The notes under the pieces are model-generated. The model was given only the letters and a program-made list of their open reading frames with translations. It was not told where the DNA came from and ran no database searches. Positions 24,028 to 35,095 of a stretch of 64,000 nucleotides of DNA are shown in pieces. Each line of letters starts with the position of its first letter. The first letter of the stretch is position 1. The position numbers and the translations under genes were made by a program. Source of the stretch: an uncultured Collinsella sp. (GTDB taxonomy: Bacteria > Actinomycetota > Coriobacteriia > Coriobacteriales > Coriobacteriaceae); assembly GCA_934646815.1 (NCBI GenBank), contig CAKUEW010000003.1, positions 121,332-185,331 of the forward strand, given 5' to 3'.

Positions 24028-26796
24028 CTACAACAGCTCGCCGTAACGCTTGACGTAGGCCTTCTTAAGGCTCGTCGCCAGCGCCATGTACAGCAAGATG
24101 CACGGAATCAGGAACAAGAAGTACTCGACAGGCAGCGCACCCAAGCCCAGCGTAGGACCGAGCGGGCTAAACGGGATCAACGTGAGCAGCGCAATGCCCG
24201 TCATCGTGAGCAGCATCACCGGCGCCGAAGCACGGCTCTGGATAAACGGCAGCTTGGGCGTACGGATCATATGGATAACCAAGGTCTGGCTCCACATGGA
24301 CTCAACGAACCAACCAGCCTGAAACAGTGCGATGTAGGCCAGCTGCATCTGCTCCAACGCAGCGCCCGAGTAGGCGCTCGCCAGCTCGTTGAACAGCACG
24401 CCGTGACTCACGAACAGGGGGCAGAAGACAAAGTACATAAAGATGTAGGTCAAAAAGTCAAAGATGGAGCTGGTGGGTCCAATCCAGATCATGAACCTGC
24501 CGACGCTCGAGGCATCCCAGGTGCGCGGCACGCGCAGGAACTCCTCGTCCACGTTGTCCCAGGGAATCGCCAGGCAGCTGCAGTCGTAGATCAGGTTGAG
24601 CAAGATCAGCTGGATGCTCATCATGGGCAAGAACGGCAGCATGGCAGATGCGGCAAGCACACTGAACATGTTGCCAAAGTTGGAGCTCGCGGTCATCTTG
24701 ATGTACTTGATCATGTTGGCGTAGGTTTTACGTCCCTCGATAATGCCCTCCTCGAGCACCATCAGATCCTTCTCGAGCAAGATGATGTCGGCAGACTCCT
24801 TGGCGACGTCGACGGCCGTATCGACCGAAATGCCGATGTCGGACGACTTCATGGCCGAGGCGTCGTTGATGCCGTCACCCATGTAGCCCACCACATGCCC
24901 GTTCGCACGCAGCACGGAAACGACGCGCGCCTTTTGGTCGGGTGTGAGCTTGGCAAACACCTGAACGTCCTCGGCCCGGCACGCGAGCTCGGCGTCATCC
25001 ATAGCGGCGATATCGCTGCCGAGCAGCATGTTGTTGACCTCGAGCCCCACCTGCTTGCAGATGGTACGCGCGACCTTCTCATTGTCTCCGGTCAGGATCT
25101 TGGTGGCGACGCCGTGATTGCGCAGTGCCTCGATCGCATCGGCCGTGGACTCTTTGGGCGGATCCAAAAAAGCCAGGTAGCCGATCAGCACCATGTCGCG
25201 CTCGTCGGCGGCGCTAAAGGCACCGACGGGCGACGGATTGGACTTTTGAGCGATTGCCAGCACGCGGAAACCGTCGTCGTTAAGATCGGCTACCGTCGTC
25301 AGGATGCGCTCGCGCACCTCGTCGTCCAGCTCGCGAACGCCGCCGTCGATCTCGGCATGCGAACACACCGACAGCATCTCCTCGACCGCGCCTTTGGTGA
25401 CCATCTGCGTCTTGCCGCCGCGATCGCGCACCACCGTGGTAAGGCGACGGCGCGCAAAGTCAAACGGCACCTCGTCGACCTTTACGTAGGCCTCGGAAAG
25501 ATCGGTGAGGCTCGCATCGCTTTGCTCCTCTTCCTCGGTGCACTTGATGATCGCCAGATCCATCAGGTTCTTGTAGCCCGTCTGGAAATAGCTGTTGAGG
25601 TAGGCGTGACGCAAAACGCGCGAGTCCTCTTGCCCGTCGACGTTCCAGTGGTACTCCAGCACCACCTGGTCCTGCGTCAGCGTACCGGTCTTGTCGGTGC
25701 ACAGCACATCCATCGCGCCAAAGTTCTGAATCGAGTTAAGGTTCTTGACGATAGTCTGCTTTTTGCTCATAGCAAGCGCGCCCTTGGCAAGACACGTCGT
25801 AACGATCATAGGCAGCATCTCGGGCGTCAGGCCCACGGCAATGCTGATGGCAAAGAGGCCAGCGTCGAGCCAATTGCCCTTCGTGGCGCCGTTGATCAAA
25901 AAGACAAACGGAACCATCACCATCATAAAGCGGATGAGCACCCACGAGACGCTGTTGACGCCCCTGGAAAAGCTCGTCTCTACGGCGTCGTCGGACAGGC
26001 TCGACGCCATGGAGCCAAACAGGGTCTGCTCGCCCACGCTAAAGACGAGCGCCGTCGCGCCGCCCGAGATCACGCTGCTGCCCATGAGGGCAATGTTCTC
26101 GAACGACGTTGCCGAATCGGACTCGGTGCAGGTTGCCGAGACCTTCTCGACCGGCTCGCTCTCACCCGTCAGGCTAGCCTGGCTCACAAAGAGGTCCTTG
26201 GCCTCGATGATCCTCACATCGGCGGGAATCATGTCGCCGGCGGACAGATGCACGATATCGCCGACCACCACGTCATCGATGGGAATCTCGGTCCTGGGGG
26301 CGTCCTTGCGGGTGACCGTCACAGTGGTCGTAATCATGTCGAGCAGCTTTTCGGCCGCATTGCCGCTGCGTGCCTCCTGGATATAGCGCAGCGTGCCCGA
26401 AAGCACCACCATCGTAGTGATGATGATCACGGTCAGCGGGTCAAAATCCTCCGGCGTGCTGCCCATCATCGATAGCGACGGGAACACCATGTCGGTCGCC
26501 GCCGAAATGATGGCCAGGAAAAACAGGATTGCCGTAAAGGGATTGACGAATGCGTCCGAAAGCTTGCGCGCCAGCGACTTTTTCTTGCCGCGCGTGACCA
26601 CGTTGCGTCCGTTATCGGCCTCGCTGTGCGCAACTTCGTCGCGGGTCAGCCCGCCCAGGTTCGAGCCCACCCAGGACATGGCCTCGGTCAGCGGGATGGT
26701 TGCCGCATGCACAATACGGCCCTCCGCACGATGCCTGATCAGTTCGTTTTGCGCCTGGACCGCAGATGGCGCATGGCGCATATTCAGCTTCTTCAC
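24028..26796 (-). CDS. mgtA: Magnesium-translocating P-type ATPase
   Basis: About 922 residues, P-type ATPase class IIIB. It has an N-terminal cation-ATPase segment, the actuator motif [11 protein letters not shown], the phosphorylation site [11 protein letters not shown], the hinge [16 protein letters not shown], and ten or so membrane helices. The closing block ([23 protein letters not shown]-type) is characteristic of MgtA/MgtB. It imports Mg2+ at the expense of ATP. GTG 26796 with AAGG 6-7 bases upstream is my preferred start; ATG 26781 is the alternative. Upstream lies a possible M-box leader, and downstream the 51-aa membrane peptide. A second, shorter paralogue is at 27559-30003. Confidence 0.9.
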   Translation of the reverse strand: MKKLNMRHAPSAVQAQNELIRHRAEGRIVHAATIPLTEAMSWVGSNLGGLTRDEVAHSEADNGRNVVTRGKKKSLARKLSDAFVNPFTAILFFLAIISAATDMVFPSLSMMGSTPEDFDPLTVIIITTMVVLSGTLRYIQEARSGNAAEKLLDMITTTVTVTRKDAPRTEIPIDDVVVGDIVHLSAGDMIPADVRIIEAKDLFVSQASLTGESEPVEKVSATCTESDSATSFENIALMGSSVISGGATALVFSVGEQTLFGSMASSLSDDAVETSFSRGVNSVSWVLIRFMMVMVPFVFLINGATKGNWLDAGLFAISIAVGLTPEMLPMIVTTCLAKGALAMSKKQTIVKNLNSIQNFGAMDVLCTDKTGTLTQDQVVLEYHWNVDGQEDSRVLRHAYLNSYFQTGYKNLMDLAIIKCTEEEEQSDASLTDLSEAYVKVDEVPFDFARRRLTTVVRDRGGKTQMVTKGAVEEMLSVCSHAEIDGGVRELDDEVRERILTTVADLNDDGFRVLAIAQKSNPSPVGAFSAADERDMVLIGYLAFLDPPKESTADAIEALRNHGVATKILTGDNEKVARTICKQVGLEVNNMLLGSDIAAMDDAELACRAEDVQVFAKLTPDQKARVVSVLRANGHVVGYMGDGINDASAMKSSDIGISVDTAVDVAKESADIILLEKDLMVLEEGIIEGRKTYANMIKYIKMTASSNFGNMFSVLAASAMLPFLPMMSIQLILLNLIYDCSCLAIPWDNVDEEFLRVPRTWDASSVGRFMIWIGPTSSIFDFLTYIFMYFVFCPLFVSHGVLFNELASAYSGAALEQMQLAYIALFQAGWFVESMWSQTLVIHMIRTPKLPFIQSRASAPVMLLTMTGIALLTLIPFSPLGPTLGLGALPVEYFLFLIPCILLYMALATSLKKAYVKRYGELL

Positions 26797-26950
26797 TTGC
26801 CTTGCTCCGTTCTCTCGATCGGATGCAGGACTGCCTAGCCGCGGCGCTTCCCACCAAGATGGGCCCGCATCGGCCGACATCGCCCTGCTCTACTGGTACT
26901 GTCACTGCCGCTCACGGTCCTCACCTCTCTTTCGTGTCTGCGACCGTCTT
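26797..26950 (-). promoter_or_regulatory. Possible Mg2+-sensing leader (M-box-like) of mgtA
   Basis: The roughly 150-nt leader contains AGGTGAGG (minus strand, 26919-26926), the hallmark of the M-box (ykoK) riboswitch, followed downstream by GC-rich segments (GATGTCGGCC, GCGGGCCC) and GCGGCTAGGCAG that could stand for its other conserved parts. A Mg2+ importer gene is the classic M-box target. I could not fold or score the RNA, and the match outside AGGTGAGG is loose. Confidence 0.42.
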
Positions 26951-26951
26951 T

Positions 26952-27001
26952 AGAATAGAAAAGCCGCAAGACCGAGCACATGGCTGGTTTCTTGCGGCTT
27001 T
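26952..27001 (-). terminator. Terminator downstream of the winged-helix gene
   Basis: AAAGCCGCAAGA (26960-26971) pairs perfectly with TCTTGCGGCTTT (26990-27001). On the minus strand it is followed by TTTTCTATTC. It separates the upstream operon from the mgtA leader. Confidence 0.88.
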
Positions 27002-27066
27002 CTTGCGATTCGGCAAGGATTGTTAGGGCGGCCTTTGGGATCGACAGAAGCGGATGGTCCAACGCA

Positions 27067-27549
27067 CTACTCGGCCATCTTGTAGCCCACGCCCCAAACT
27101 GTCAGCAGGTAACGGGGATTATCGGGCTCGGGCTCAATCTTCTTTCGAATCTTGCGGACGAAGGCCATGATGTTGCTGTCGTCGAGCAGATACTCGTCTT
27201 TCCACACGGCGCGATAGATTTCCTCTTTACTAAAGACCGTGCCCCGGTTGCTCGCCAAAAATGCCAGGATATCGAACTCCTTGGGCGTAAGCGACACGGG
27301 CGTGCCCGACACTTTAACGGTGCGCGAGGCAAGGTCGATGGAGAGCTCACCGATAACGATGGGCTCCACGGCGGCGTTTGCCTGCGAGCCGGCGACTGCC
27401 AGTTCAATTGCCGTCAACCTGCCCGATGCGATATCGGCAAACACGGGTGCAAGCTCGAGGGCGGCGGCGTTGCCGGACGAGAACAGCGCGCTGCTGAGCT
27501 CGGCGGCCTCTGCCGGCGTAATCGCGATGTTGGTTCTGTTGGTACGCAT
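27067..27549 (-). CDS. OmpR/PhoB-type winged-helix protein lacking a receiver domain
   Basis: 160 residues. The C-terminal half is a clear Trans_reg_C winged helix (VSLTPKEFDILAFLASNRGT, IYRAVWKDE, FVRKIRKKIEP, YLLTVWGVGYKM). The N-terminal about 65 residues are Ala-rich and do not contain a receiver or a conserved Asp. It lies 9 bp after the shorter MgtA-like ATPase gene on the same strand and just upstream of mgtA. It may therefore be a phosphorylation-independent regulator of Mg2+ uptake. That role is contextual. Confidence 0.83.
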   Translation of the reverse strand: MRTNRTNIAITPAEAAELSSALFSSGNAAALELAPVFADIASGRLTAIELAVAGSQANAAVEPIVIGELSIDLASRTVKVSGTPVSLTPKEFDILAFLASNRGTVFSKEEIYRAVWKDEYLLDDSNIMAFVRKIRKKIEPEPDNPRYLLTVWGVGYKMAE

Positions 27550-27558
27550 AGAACCGCC

Positions 27559-30003
27559 CTAGAACAGACTGCTCGAGCGGGACAGGTAGACCCGCTTGAT
27601 CGTCGAAACAACAACAAGATACAACACGCTCAGCAGCGCAACGATACCCAGATACCATACAGGCAGCGTGGCAAGGCCAAGCAGCTGCGCCGCCGGACTC
27701 AGCGCCAGAAGCGCCGAGGCGACAAGCATCGCGGCAACCATCATCACGAGTGGTCGGCACGGGCGATCCCCATCGCGAACACTCCGCGCTCGCAGGATTA
27801 AGAGCACGAGTGATTCGGTCCAGGCGCACTCCAAGAGCCAACCGGCCTGGAAGGTCGCGATAAAGGCCGCCTGACCCGCGGCGTCCAGCGCAGCAAAGGA
27901 CCCACCGCACACGGCGGGGCAGACGCCCAGGAACAGAATGGCAAACGTGATGATGTCGAATGCCGAGCTCGCAAACCCAAAGTGAAGCATAAAGCTGCCG
28001 AGCCCCTTGCCCGACCACGCCTTGGGGCGAGCGATCTCCGCATCGTCGACGTTATCCCACGAAAGCGCCAGACACGTAGCGTCATAGCACAGGTTGAGCA
28101 GGAGCAACTGAGCTGCAGTTGCCGGCAAAAACGGCAGGAAAATGCTCGAGGCGGCAACCGAGCAGATATTGCCAAAGTTGGAACTCGATGCGATACGGAT
28201 GTACTTGGAGGCATTGGCAAACGAAGTCCTGCCCTCGCTGACGCCCTCGGCGACCACACCCAGGTCGCGCTCGAGTAGCACCAGGTCGGCAACCTTTTTG
28301 GATTCCGCGGCCGCCGAGTCCACGACGATGCCGACATCTGCCGACGTGAGCGCCGGCACGTCGTTCACACCGTCGCCGATATAGCCGACCGTGTGGCCGG
28401 AAAGGCGAATCAAGCTGACGATATGGGCCTTTTGCGCGGGTGTGAGCTCGGCAAACACGCGGTTACGCCCCACCTGGACAAGCGCCTCGGCCTCCTCCAT
28501 GGTATCGAGCATGCTGCCGGTGATGATGCTATCGGCAGGAATGCCCAGACGCGAGCAGGTCGACCGGGCAACCGAAGTCGAGTCGCCGGTGAGCACGCGA
28601 ACCTCGACGGAAAGGTCGGACAGTGCGCGCACGGCGGCGCGGGCGCTCGCCTTGGGTCGGTCAAAGAAGCCTAAGAAACCGCAGAGCACCAGGTCGCCCC
28701 AGTCCGATGACGCCGTGCTGCAGGCAACGGCGAGCACCTTGATGCCATCGGCGCGCATGTCCTCGGCGACCTCGTAGGCGCTCTGGCGGCCCTCGGCATC
28801 CATGGGAACGAGCTCGCCTTTAAAGTTTGCCCAGGCACAGCGTGCACACACACTTTCGACCTCGCCCTTTACGATGGTCAGGTGACTTCCGGGGCGAGCC
28901 TGCAGCCCTAAGCAACCAAGCGTGCCGGGTGTGGCGTCGAGCTTAACGCCCGATACCTTGGTGACGTGATCAAAGGGATCCGAAGCGTGCAGGGTAAATG
29001 CACTGGCAAGGTCTTTAACGGCGAGGCGCAGCTCGGGCACGGCGCACGCATCGGCAATGGCCCGGTTAAGCTGGTTGGTCGCCGTCCCCTGGCTCGTACT
29101 CTCCAGATACGCCAGATTGAGCGTCTGTTCGCTTTCGTTGCCCAGGATATCGGTGTAGTACTCGAGCACCGCGGCGTCATCGGTGAGTGTGCCCGTCTTG
29201 TCCACGCACACCACGTCCATGGAGCCCAGCGATTCCATGGCGTCGACGTTTTTAACGATGACCTGCTTGCTCTTGAGGCGATGCGCGCTGCCCGAAAGGC
29301 AGACGCTCGTGACGACCGGCAGCATCTCGGGAACCAAGCCCACAGCCGTACCCAGGGCAAAGAGCAGAGCCTGCGCCCAGTCGCCCAGCACAAAGCCGCG
29401 AATCATAATGACAAACGGCAGCACGATAAGCATGCACCTTACCAGAGCTGCGCAGATGCTCCTGGCGCCGGCGCCAAACTGCGTGCCCGAACGAGCACGC
29501 CGCGACGACGTGGGCGGCTCCTCGGCAATGCGCGCGAGAACGGCTGCAGACGCTGTTCCATCCACGATGGTCGTTCCCGCGCGAACAGTCTGCCCTTCCC
29601 GCTTGACGGTCTGGCCGCTCTCGCCCGTGAGCGACGATTCGGAGACAAGAATGTGATCGCCTTTAGCCAAGACCGCATCGACCGGGCACAACATGCCGGC
29701 GTACAGGCGAATCGTATCGCCGGGCACCAGCTGGCCGGCATCGACCTGGACCCAGCACGTGTCAACGCGCTTCCAGACAGCAGCATGGTTCGCTTTAAAC
29801 ATGTGGCGGTCGAAGCTGCGCTTAGCCTCGTTTTCGTAGAACAGGCGCACCAGGCCGCCGACCAACCACATCAAAAACAGCACTGCCGGCGCAAAGACGC
29901 CCGTCTGACCTTGCGCTTGTGGCGCGACGTCGACCAAAAAAGCCAGGCCCGCCAACGCAAGCAGCAGCGACGAAAACGGATTGAAGAACGATTTTCTAAT
30001 CAT
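27559..30003 (-). CDS. Second, divergent MgtA-like P-type ATPase
   Basis: An 814-residue P-type ATPase with SLTGESGQTVKR, VCVDKTGTLTDD, GDGVNDVPALTSADVG and the C-terminal MgtA-like block (LALSWDNVDDAEIARPKAW, FQAGWLLECAWTESL). About 100 residues of the N-terminal segment are missing compared with the enzyme at 24028, and the catalytic central domain is shorter. The phosphorylation Asp and TGES are intact, so it could be active. It heads an operon with the receiver-less winged-helix gene. The ion may be Mg2+ or another divalent cation. Confidence 0.86.
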   Translation of the reverse strand: MIRKSFFNPFSSLLLALAGLAFLVDVAPQAQGQTGVFAPAVLFLMWLVGGLVRLFYENEAKRSFDRHMFKANHAAVWKRVDTCWVQVDAGQLVPGDTIRLYAGMLCPVDAVLAKGDHILVSESSLTGESGQTVKREGQTVRAGTTIVDGTASAAVLARIAEEPPTSSRRARSGTQFGAGARSICAALVRCMLIVLPFVIMIRGFVLGDWAQALLFALGTAVGLVPEMLPVVTSVCLSGSAHRLKSKQVIVKNVDAMESLGSMDVVCVDKTGTLTDDAAVLEYYTDILGNESEQTLNLAYLESTSQGTATNQLNRAIADACAVPELRLAVKDLASAFTLHASDPFDHVTKVSGVKLDATPGTLGCLGLQARPGSHLTIVKGEVESVCARCAWANFKGELVPMDAEGRQSAYEVAEDMRADGIKVLAVACSTASSDWGDLVLCGFLGFFDRPKASARAAVRALSDLSVEVRVLTGDSTSVARSTCSRLGIPADSIITGSMLDTMEEAEALVQVGRNRVFAELTPAQKAHIVSLIRLSGHTVGYIGDGVNDVPALTSADVGIVVDSAAAESKKVADLVLLERDLGVVAEGVSEGRTSFANASKYIRIASSSNFGNICSVAASSIFLPFLPATAAQLLLLNLCYDATCLALSWDNVDDAEIARPKAWSGKGLGSFMLHFGFASSAFDIITFAILFLGVCPAVCGGSFAALDAAGQAAFIATFQAGWLLECAWTESLVLLILRARSVRDGDRPCRPLVMMVAAMLVASALLALSPAAQLLGLATLPVWYLGIVALLSVLYLVVVSTIKRVYLSRSSSLF

Positions 30004-30165
30004 CGAAGCCTCTTTCTAGCACGGCTTCGATTGTATCCGAGGGCATATGCCGGCGACCCCGCCCCAGACCTTGCGACTTCCTTGCTTTTGGCAACCACGT
30101 TCGAACAATAGACACCCTCCGCTCATCTATACTCAAGGGCATATGTATATCGCCCGCGGAGAGCA

Positions 30166-31317
30166 ATGAGAGTCGAGGACCCCATGCAGCAGCTTAGCGA
30201 GCAAGAGAAAAAGCGCATCCAGCGGTACTGCACGTACCCCAAAATCGCAGCAGCCGCGCTCATCATGGCGTTTGTCTCGTGCCTGCTGATGCTGCCGCTC
30301 CAAATGATCAACGATATCGCGTTTCACCAAAAGGAATTCCAGGCAGCGGGAATGTATACTGCCATCGCGCTCACTGCAATCGAGCTCGCCATCTTTTGTT
30401 ACTGCGCGCTGGCGCCACGCTTTGGCATGCAGGGCAAACAGTGGAAAGAGCTGCAGAACAGGCTCGCAGTAGCCCAGACCAACAAAGACCGTTCCGCAGA
30501 GGTTGCCGGCGTGCTCGCTGCGCAGGCCGCCGGTCGGCTGCTCAAAGACAGCGATAACGATGTCGCGCGCAACTTGGGCGGCGCGGCAGAGATTGCCGGC
30601 GCCGTAGGAGCAGTCGCCACCGCTGCAGACGTACTTGCCGAGACCTCGAGCAATGCCGAAGCCATGGCAAACGCATACGGCGTTGCGATTCCGAGCGCCA
30701 AAAAGCAGATTATCGCTCTCGTTGTGGTGCCCATTATCGTGCTGCTTGGTGTCTACATCCCACAGTTCGCTCAGGGGAACAGCGAACTACAGGCAAGAAA
30801 GACGACTGCTGCCGAGCAGCTTGCCATTGCACAAGATGCCTTGGAACCCGTGTGCGTGCGCGTCGCGGCCGATGACCCGTACGAGTCGTATCACGACTAC
30901 GGCTACCGCATTATCGGTTACCTACGCGACAATGATCTCGACACTCAAGCGGCCTACGTCTACCTTTCTTTTGATGCAGACGGAATGCTCACGGATGTCG
31001 ACTACACCAGTCAAATCGACCCTAAGGCAAGCCTTGAAGACAACCTTGCTCGCGCTGAGCAAGATATCGCGACGCTCTGCGCCCCGCTCAATGGGCTGGA
31101 CATTTCCGTTGCCGCGCCGGACCTTCTCGAAACATGCAGGCTGTCAGATGAATTTAAGCAGGCCTTTTTGGCAGGCTCTCTGTACGAAGAAATCAGCCTC
31201 AAGACAGAGGACGACCCCATCAGGTCCTACTACGCCTTTGACACCGATCCCGAGGAAGAGTTCGACGAATACACCCACCCGGAAATTAGCCTTATGCTTT
31301 CCGCGAAGAAGAACTAG
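30166..31317 (+). CDS. Multi-spanning membrane protein of unknown function
   Basis: 383 residues. Two membrane helices lie near the N-terminus (about 24-48 and 62-85). An Ala-rich helical middle (residues about 110-170, GAAEIAGAVGAVATAADVLAE) is followed by a third helix (about 183-203) and a 180-residue, acidic, probably extracytoplasmic domain with Tyr-rich DDPYESYHDYGYR. I do not recognise a family. ATG 30166 follows GGAGAG; ATG 30184 follows GAGGA and is also possible. It is divergent from the MgtA-like operon and appears monocistronic. Confidence 0.75.
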   Translation: MRVEDPMQQLSEQEKKRIQRYCTYPKIAAAALIMAFVSCLLMLPLQMINDIAFHQKEFQAAGMYTAIALTAIELAIFCYCALAPRFGMQGKQWKELQNRLAVAQTNKDRSAEVAGVLAAQAAGRLLKDSDNDVARNLGGAAEIAGAVGAVATAADVLAETSSNAEAMANAYGVAIPSAKKQIIALVVVPIIVLLGVYIPQFAQGNSELQARKTTAAEQLAIAQDALEPVCVRVAADDPYESYHDYGYRIIGYLRDNDLDTQAAYVYLSFDADGMLTDVDYTSQIDPKASLEDNLARAEQDIATLCAPLNGLDISVAAPDLLETCRLSDEFKQAFLAGSLYEEISLKTEDDPIRSYYAFDTDPEEEFDEYTHPEISLMLSAKKN

Positions 31318-31361
31318 GGGCTTACACTCCGGTTGTCGCACGCAAGCAGCGTCATCATATT

Positions 31362-31543
31362 GAAGGTGAATGCTTTTCCCGAGAAGTGAACGAGTGAAAT
31401 CGGACCCCCGAAGCATCGACACTTTTGGAAGGCCATTTCCTGCGGTTTTGCCATTCAAATCCTGCGGTTTTAACGTCGAAAAATGCGGATGCTCTGGGGG
31501 TCCAAAATAGGTCGTTCACTTCTCGGGAAAACCATTCAACTTC
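31362..31543. repeat. 182-bp nested inverted-repeat element (copy 2)
   Basis: Outer 32-bp arms (31362-31393 and 31512-31543) match with two mismatches. The inner GGACCCCCGAAGCATC is mirrored by GATGCTCTGGGGGTCC. Relative to copy 1 the stem reads TTTTCCCGAGAAG with partner CTTCTCGGGAAAA, whereas copy 1 has TTTTCCGCGAAG with CTTCGCGGAAAA: both sides changed together. It lies between convergent genes. Confidence 0.92.
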
Positions 31544-31591
31544 GATTTGCAAGCCGCCCAACGCGGCAAAGGGAGCAGTCCTTTTGCCACA

Positions 31592-34500
31592 CTATTCGGA
31601 GCGCAGGGCCTCCACAGGGTCCTTCTTGGACGCGCTGCGGGCCGGCAGCAGGCCGGCAACGACCGTCAGCAGCACCGAAATCGCGATAAGCGCCAACGCA
31701 TCCTGCACGGGCAGGCTCATTAGATTGGGAACCTGCTTGTTCGCAAGTGCCCAGGCATTGACCGGGAAGCTCACGAGCACCACCACGACAATGGCAAAGA
31801 CACCGGCGATAAGGCCTTCGATAAAGGTCTCGGCGTTAAACACGTTGGCCACGTTGCGTTTCGACGCGCCGATCGCGCGCAAGATGCCGATCTCCTTTTT
31901 GCGCTCCAGCACACTGATGTAGGTGATGATGCCGATCATGATGGAGCTTACGACCAGGCTGATGCTCACAAACGCGATGAGCACCAAACTGATGGTGTTT
32001 ACGATATCGGTCACCGAGCCCATGATGATGCCCATGTAGTCGGTGTACGAGATGGCCTGCTCATCGTGGCCGGCAGCCTTGACCTGCTCGTTGTACGCAT
32101 CGATATGGTCGAGCACGCGCTCCTTGGCCTCGAAGTCGCGCGGGAAAATCTTTACGGAGATGGGGTCGGCCTCGTCCGCATAACCCAGCGTGGTCAGATT
32201 GTTGTCGTAGGTGAGCTTCGATGCCTTGGCATAGCTCATCATAAGCGAGCTCAGGTCCTCGGCGTCCATGTTGAAGTGGATGGCATTGGCAAAGGCGCTC
32301 GCATCCACGTGCATGGCGCTCGCCAGGTTGGCGAAGCTCGAAGACATTTGCGTGGCCATCTGCCCCATGAGTCCTGCCGCGCCCGCTTTGAGCTGCGCCG
32401 AAACGGTCGTCGCAATCTGGTCGCTGATCGTCTTCATTACCTGGTCCATGGCGTGCTGCAAATACGGAGCCAGCTGCTTTTGCACATAGTCGGTCATCGC
32501 CCGCTGCAGGCGCTCGGCAAGAGCGTCTCCACCCAACGCCTTAAGCTGTGCCAAACACTGCTGCGCCGCGGTATCGTTCTCAAGATATGCCGAGAATGCA
32601 TTCGCAAGCTTCGACGCATCCTTAAGGTCCTCGGGCGTCAGGGCTTTAAACTGATCCGACTGCATAAAGCCCGTGAACAGCTGGTTGGCGACCGCACCCA
32701 CCTGCTGCATCTGCTCGGGCGTAAGCTCCAGGCCATCGAAGATGCCCGAGAAATCTGGGGTCGGCGCCTTGGCCATGATGTCGCTAAAGTCGATATCCTT
32801 GCCCACGCCCGAAAGGTCGATGTCCAACCCGGACAGGTCAATACCCGATAGGTCCATACCGCCGGCCGCGCCCGAAAGCGCAGAGGTATCGAACGAGAAC
32901 GCGCTTTTGAGCGCCGCCTCATCCACACTGAACATGCTGCCCAGATCCACGCCTTGTTTGGCCTCGCTCTGTAACTCGTCGAACGACTTGCCGGTGAAGA
33001 CGTCCGTCTCGGGATGGGCGAGCTGTTCCTGCACGATCTGCGAATCGGCAGCGCGCTCCATAAGTTGACGAGTCAGCGCATGCGTGTAGGCAATGCCCGG
33101 GGACAACGCGCTGGCATTGGCTGTCTCGTTGGGCCGCACCACGCCCACGATGTGCACGTCAATGCCGTCGGCAACCTTGGCGGCCATATAGTCGGCATCA
33201 TTGGACATATCAGTCCACATACCGGTCTCATCATTTTTGCGATACGCATCTACCGGCGACAGCACCTTAAACGTCGTGGACAGCGCATCGTCGTAGGTAA
33301 AGTCCGTACCGGACTCGGGCATCTCCACCCCACCATCGGCCGACATGGCGCTGTTGACCAGGTCGTTAAGCTCATCGATATCCAGCGCGCCGATGCTATA
33401 GAGCGTATAGTCGCCCACCGTGCCACGGCTCGAAAGCACCATTACGGCCTCGTTGGCAGACGTGGGCCAATGACCGGCAACAACGTCGTACTGGCTATCG
33501 AGCAGACTCTGGTCGTCAATCATCTCGTTAAAGACCGAGGTGCCCATGGAATCCATGCTCACCGTGGCCGCCGAGCTCGCGCCGCCGCTCATGGCTTCGG
33601 TCATGGCATTGGGCACCAGCCGGACCGGCTTCTCGTCACCCTTCCCATCGCGGTACACGACCGGCGTCACGCCATAGCCGTACTGGATGGCGTTGACCTC
33701 TTTATCGATGCCGTCACCGCCATCGTCAAGCCATGCCTTAAAGCTCGTCATGTCGTTGGACTTAACGCTCGCAAACATATCCTTTACAGCTGTGACCACG
33801 GGAATCCTATCGGTCCCCTTAGCCTTGCTGCCTGCATTGTCGGACGAATCTTCCCCCTCCGACGCGGCGTCATCCTCAGTCCCCTGCCCGCCCATCATGG
33901 ACGACAGGTCGTAATCCTGCTTGGAAATGGTGAGCGGGTAGCTCGACAGCGTATCCTCCTCGACCTTTTGGATGTAGTTGTTTACGCCGTTGGACAACGC
34001 CAAAATCGCCGCGATGCCGATAATACCGATGGACCCCGCAAAAGCCGTCATGGCGGTGCGGCCCTTCTTGGTCATGAGGTTTCGAGCAGAAAGCCCCAGC
34101 GCCGTCACAAAGCTCATCGAGGTTTTACGCGTGGGCTTGGCCTCGCGACGCGTGGCATCGGCGACATCAAACGGGTCGGAATCGTCGGTGATCTTGCCGT
34201 CCGCCAGGTTGACGATGCGCGTAGCATATTGGTACGCCAGCTCGGGGTTGTGCGTGACCATAATCACCAGACGATCGCGCGCAACCTCCTTGAGCAAGTC
34301 CATGACCTGCACAGACGTCGTAGAGTCCAGGGCGCCGGTCGGTTCGTCCGCCAGCACGATCTCCGGATCGTTGATCAGGGCGCGAGCAATGGCAACGCGC
34401 TGCATCTGCCCGCCCGAAAGCTGGCTCGGGCGCTTGTTAACATGCTCGCCCAGACCGACCGCCTTGAGCGCCTCGCGCGCACGCTGGCGACGCTCGGCAT

Positions 34501-34843
34501 GCCCCACGCCCGTGAGCGTGAGCGCCAACTCAACGTTTTCCAAAATAGTCTGATGCGGAATGAGGTTATAGCTCTGGAACACAAAGCCGATGCGATTGTT
34601 GCGGTAGGCATCCCAATCGCGATCACGGAAGTCCTTGGTCGAAACGCCATCGATCAGCAGGTCACCGGAATCAAAGTGATCGAGTCCGCCGATAACGTTG
34701 AGCATCGTCGTCTTGCCCGAACCCGAGGGGCCCAGAATGGCCACGAACTCGTTATCGCGAAATGCCAGGCTCACATTATCGAGCGCCACCTGCGTAAACG
34801 ACTGCGTGACGTACCTTTTGCAAATATCCTTGAGCTCCAGCAT
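31592..34843 (-). CDS. MacB-like ABC transporter: fused ATPase and FtsX-type permease
   Basis: About 1083 residues. N-terminal ABC ATPase: Walker [10 protein letters not shown] (near 40), signature [15 protein letters not shown], Walker [14 protein letters not shown]-loop THNPE. Then TM1 (near 280), an extracytoplasmic domain of about 600 residues including a low-complexity [16 protein letters not shown] stretch, and three C-terminal helices of the FtsX/MacB permease type. Such transporters are mechanotransmitters rather than pore pumps and export peptides, lipoproteins or antibiotics. The very large outer domain is Gram-positive style. ATG 34843 follows GGGAGAGG. No membrane-fusion partner is nearby. 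Confidence 0.87.
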   Translation of the reverse strand: MLELKDICKRYVTQSFTQVALDNVSLAFRDNEFVAILGPSGSGKTTMLNVIGGLDHFDSGDLLIDGVSTKDFRDRDWDAYRNNRIGFVFQSYNLIPHQTILENVELALTLTGVGHAERRQRAREALKAVGLGEHVNKRPSQLSGGQMQRVAIARALINDPEIVLADEPTGALDSTTSVQVMDLLKEVARDRLVIMVTHNPELAYQYATRIVNLADGKITDDSDPFDVADATRREAKPTRKTSMSFVTALGLSARNLMTKKGRTAMTAFAGSIGIIGIAAILALSNGVNNYIQKVEEDTLSSYPLTISKQDYDLSSMMGGQGTEDDAASEGEDSSDNAGSKAKGTDRIPVVTAVKDMFASVKSNDMTSFKAWLDDGGDGIDKEVNAIQYGYGVTPVVYRDGKGDEKPVRLVPNAMTEAMSGGASSAATVSMDSMGTSVFNEMIDDQSLLDSQYDVVAGHWPTSANEAVMVLSSRGTVGDYTLYSIGALDIDELNDLVNSAMSADGGVEMPESGTDFTYDDALSTTFKVLSPVDAYRKNDETGMWTDMSNDADYMAAKVADGIDVHIVGVVRPNETANASALSPGIAYTHALTRQLMERAADSQIVQEQLAHPETDVFTGKSFDELQSEAKQGVDLGSMFSVDEAALKSAFSFDTSALSGAAGGMDLSGIDLSGLDIDLSGVGKDIDFSDIMAKAPTPDFSGIFDGLELTPEQMQQVGAVANQLFTGFMQSDQFKALTPEDLKDASKLANAFSAYLENDTAAQQCLAQLKALGGDALAERLQRAMTDYVQKQLAPYLQHAMDQVMKTISDQIATTVSAQLKAGAAGLMGQMATQMSSSFANLASAMHVDASAFANAIHFNMDAEDLSSLMMSYAKASKLTYDNNLTTLGYADEADPISVKIFPRDFEAKERVLDHIDAYNEQVKAAGHDEQAISYTDYMGIIMGSVTDIVNTISLVLIAFVSISLVVSSIMIGIITYISVLERKKEIGILRAIGASKRNVANVFNAETFIEGLIAGVFAIVVVVLVSFPVNAWALANKQVPNLMSLPVQDALALIAISVLLTVVAGLLPARSASKKDPVEALRSE

Positions 34844-34985
34844 GGACGGCAACCTCTCCCGCGCGGGTACACTCGCCCGCTCTCCCCCGCCGTTCGTATT
34901 CGACGCGTTTGTCCTACTTTATTCCGTTTTTTAGCCCACACCAGTGAGGAATGTAACGAAGCGGTCAAAAACGTCCAGGACAGCG

Positions 34986-35017
34986 CTCAAAAGAAGAGGT
35001 CCCGTACGGGACCTCTT
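34986..35017 (-). terminator. Terminator of the thiol-redox operon
   Basis: A perfect 24-bp palindrome (34994-35017, half AAGAGGTCCCGT) is followed on the minus strand by CTTTTGAG. It lies 78 bp after the stop of the TlpA-like gene. Confidence 0.8.
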
Positions 35018-35095
35018 TACGGCAGAGCCTATCTTGCGGGGCAACGGGCCACTTCGCACAGCGACACGCGATCTTCGCTATGCTTTACGCGTTTT

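Noticed and set aside
24271..26475. 734-codon open frame on the plus strand
   Set aside because: It lies entirely antisense to the mgtA coding region. Its composition (many H, R, Q, G) is the typical shadow of a GC-rich gene in the opposite frame, and no family pattern is seen.
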